Positions 62,890 through 64,000 of a stretch of DNA of 64,000 bases are shown in pieces; position 1 is the stretch's first letter, and each line of letters opens with the position of its first letter. Made by a program: the position numbers and the translations under genes. Source of the DNA: an uncultured Aquimarina sp. (GTDB lineage Bacteria > Bacteroidota > Bacteroidia > Flavobacteriales > Flavobacteriaceae); assembly GCA_947489685.1 (NCBI GenBank), contig CANLEM010000004.1:124001-188000 (forward strand), read 5' to 3'. Under the pieces are notes generated by a model, which saw only the letters and a list, made by a program, of their open reading frames with translations, had not been told where the DNA came from and made no database searches.

Positions 62890-64000
62890 TCGAATTGTTT
62901 TCTGGCTCTATATTCCATATCGAGGTACAGGACTATTTCGCCTTCCAAATACTCATTGCTATTTAATAAACTACCATCTGATTTATAGATTTCGAACGTA
63001 TTCCTTATCGCCTTTAATCGTATATCTTCAATTTCCTTTTTGTTTTCGTTTTTCTTATTATTAATTTCAAATACTCGATTGGTTATATAATGGTGCGCAT
63101 CATATTTTTCGGATTGTTTTTGATGTTCCTCTACTAATTCTGCATATCCAGCTATAGAATCTTTATGCATATTTGACCTTTCTGAAGGGGTCATTTTATG
63201 CAAAGAATTTCTTTCCATTTTAAACTTGGCAATCCTAAAACTCATTTGTATTTCCTCATCTTTTTTCTTTGTATCAACTTTAAGATCTGACCATACCTCT
63301 ACAAGTTTTTCTTTATAGGCTATAGCAAAATCAATGTATTGATAGAGATTTTCTAAATAGGTAATAGCATTGTCCTGAAAAGCCAAAGGATTCTTTCTTT
63401 CCTTTAAATCGCTAAGCATAGTTAACAACTCGGTCCTTCCAAAAACTTCTGAATCACGTAAATATTCTTTCTTGGATGTGACCAAAAGTTGAGAAATAAT
63501 ATCGTTGGCATATCCTTTATAAATAATATCCCGATATCTAAATCTATAGAAATGATCATCTCTTTTTTCCTTTTGCTTTTCTTCTGTTACTGCCGTTTTA
63601 TCTCTTTTTCCGAATTTTAATTTTGGCCTTTTAACATCAAAAGAATATGCATATCCCAGACGTATAGTAAGATCATTAGAAACGCGTTGTACGGCCTTTC
63701 GCAACAAGAAAATTGCACTAAATGAAAAATTATGTCGTTTTTGATATGAATATTGGGCAGTAAATCTGTTGCTAAAAATTTCGTTCTGAATTTCTCCTTC
63801 TGAACTTGTAATATTATAGGAGCTGGACAATCCCGTACTCAAAGTTTTATCAAAAAACCTTTTTCTTACAGATAATGTAGGTCCGTAGGTAAAAACACTT
63901 TCTTCTACAGCTTGGTTATATGCAAAGTTCATAGCTCCGTTGTACTGTAAACTCTTATTCGGAAATTCTATCGTATATGTCGTAGAACCATTATAAAAAT
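62886..64000 (-). CDS. Outer-membrane beta-barrel-like protein (N-terminus outside window)
   Basis: The frame stays open to the right edge (translated YNGSTTYTIEFPNKSLQYNG before the Met at 63932), so the gene starts beyond 64000. The visible N-terminal ~115 residues alternate like outer-membrane strands (SVFTYGPTLSVRKRFF, LSTGLSSSYNITS, RFTAQYSYQKRHNFSFS, DLTIRLGYAYSF). The next ~230 residues are a highly charged helical domain, probably periplasmic. It is the first visible gene of the giant operon and overlaps the toxin-like gene by ATGA. It may anchor or export the partner proteins; this is an inference from order and topology. Confidence 0.6.
   Translation of the reverse strand, partial: FYNGSTTYTIEFPNKSLQYNGAMNFAYNQAVEESVFTYGPTLSVRKRFFDKTLSTGLSSSYNITSSEGEIQNEIFSNRFTAQYSYQKRHNFSFSAIFLLRKAVQRVSNDLTIRLGYAYSFDVKRPKLKFGKRDKTAVTEEKQKEKRDDHFYRFRYRDIIYKGYANDIISQLLVTSKKEYLRDSEVFGRTELLTMLSDLKERKNPLAFQDNAITYLENLYQYIDFAIAYKEKLVEVWSDLKVDTKKKDEEIQMSFRIAKFKMERNSLHKMTPSERSNMHKDSIAGYAELVEEHQKQSEKYDAHHYITNRVFEINNKKNENKKEIEDIRLKAIRNTFEIYKSDGSLLNSNEYLEGEIVLYLDMEYRARKQFE

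Overview
The window is AT-rich DNA from a member of the Bacteroidota, very probably a marine Flavobacteriaceae (Aquimarina/Kordia-like). The evidence is a type IX secretion (T9SS) C-terminal sorting domain on two giant or secreted proteins, SprB-type gliding-adhesin repeats, Bacteroidota promoters (TTTG at -33, TAnnTTTG at -7), a BlaR1-type M56 protein and a TPR-fused histidine kinase. I see no rRNA, tRNA, transposase, CRISPR array or phage module.

Layout. (1) 1-2957: the 3' end of an M56/BlaR1-like gene carrying about thirteen 29-residue repeats, then a lipoprotein gene. (2) 2994-11156: a nitrogen-assimilation block, with gltD-gltB on the minus strand facing away from glnB-amtB on the plus strand across a palindrome-rich control region. 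(3) 11218-20486: a DUF4870 membrane protein, a T9SS-secreted trypsin-like protease, mnmE, two orphan genes in very AT-rich DNA, a tandem universal stress protein and a nitronate monooxygenase-type enzyme. (4) 20775-23760: a metal-linked cluster, with a lipoprotein carrying a histidine in every heptad, a Fur-family regulator, the remnant of a subtilase gene, and a merC-like/folE operon with a candidate operator over its -33 box. (5) 23930-27422: an ECF-type sigma factor, a response regulator and a TPR histidine kinase. (6) 27545-33266: an island of very small minus-strand genes with duplicated promoter modules and terminators, a TPR protein, a LexA/signal-peptidase-fold protein, the RNA ligase RtcB and a divergent WYL regulator. 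(7) 33315-35234: three smaller genes. (8) 35252-43249: a tightly packed copper/silver efflux operon (HYC_CC_PP protein, CusA, TolC, HMA-MauE fusion, CusB). (9) 43372-64000: one tightly coupled operon of giant exported proteins, running past the right edge.

Two systems stand out. In region 9, the 2010-residue protein has an N-terminal TANFOR/FN3-like exported part and a C-terminal module that looks like a Bacteroidota polymorphic toxin. It is followed, with an ATGA overlap, by a small soluble acidic protein that fits an immunity protein. The other operon genes encode an outer-membrane barrel-like protein, a 1631-residue exported protein, an FN3 protein and a T9SS-sorted SprB-repeat protein. 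This could be a surface-displayed or contact-dependent toxin system.

In region 6, a 19-bp palindrome, TACGCAAT(a/c)ATT(t/a)TGCGTA, occurs both between rtcB and the WYL gene (around the WYL -7 box) and in the leader of a 79-residue small gene 3.7 kb away. This suggests a WYL-controlled RNA-repair regulon. The same small gene and a second tiny transcript share a duplicated promoter module whose elements are spaced almost identically.
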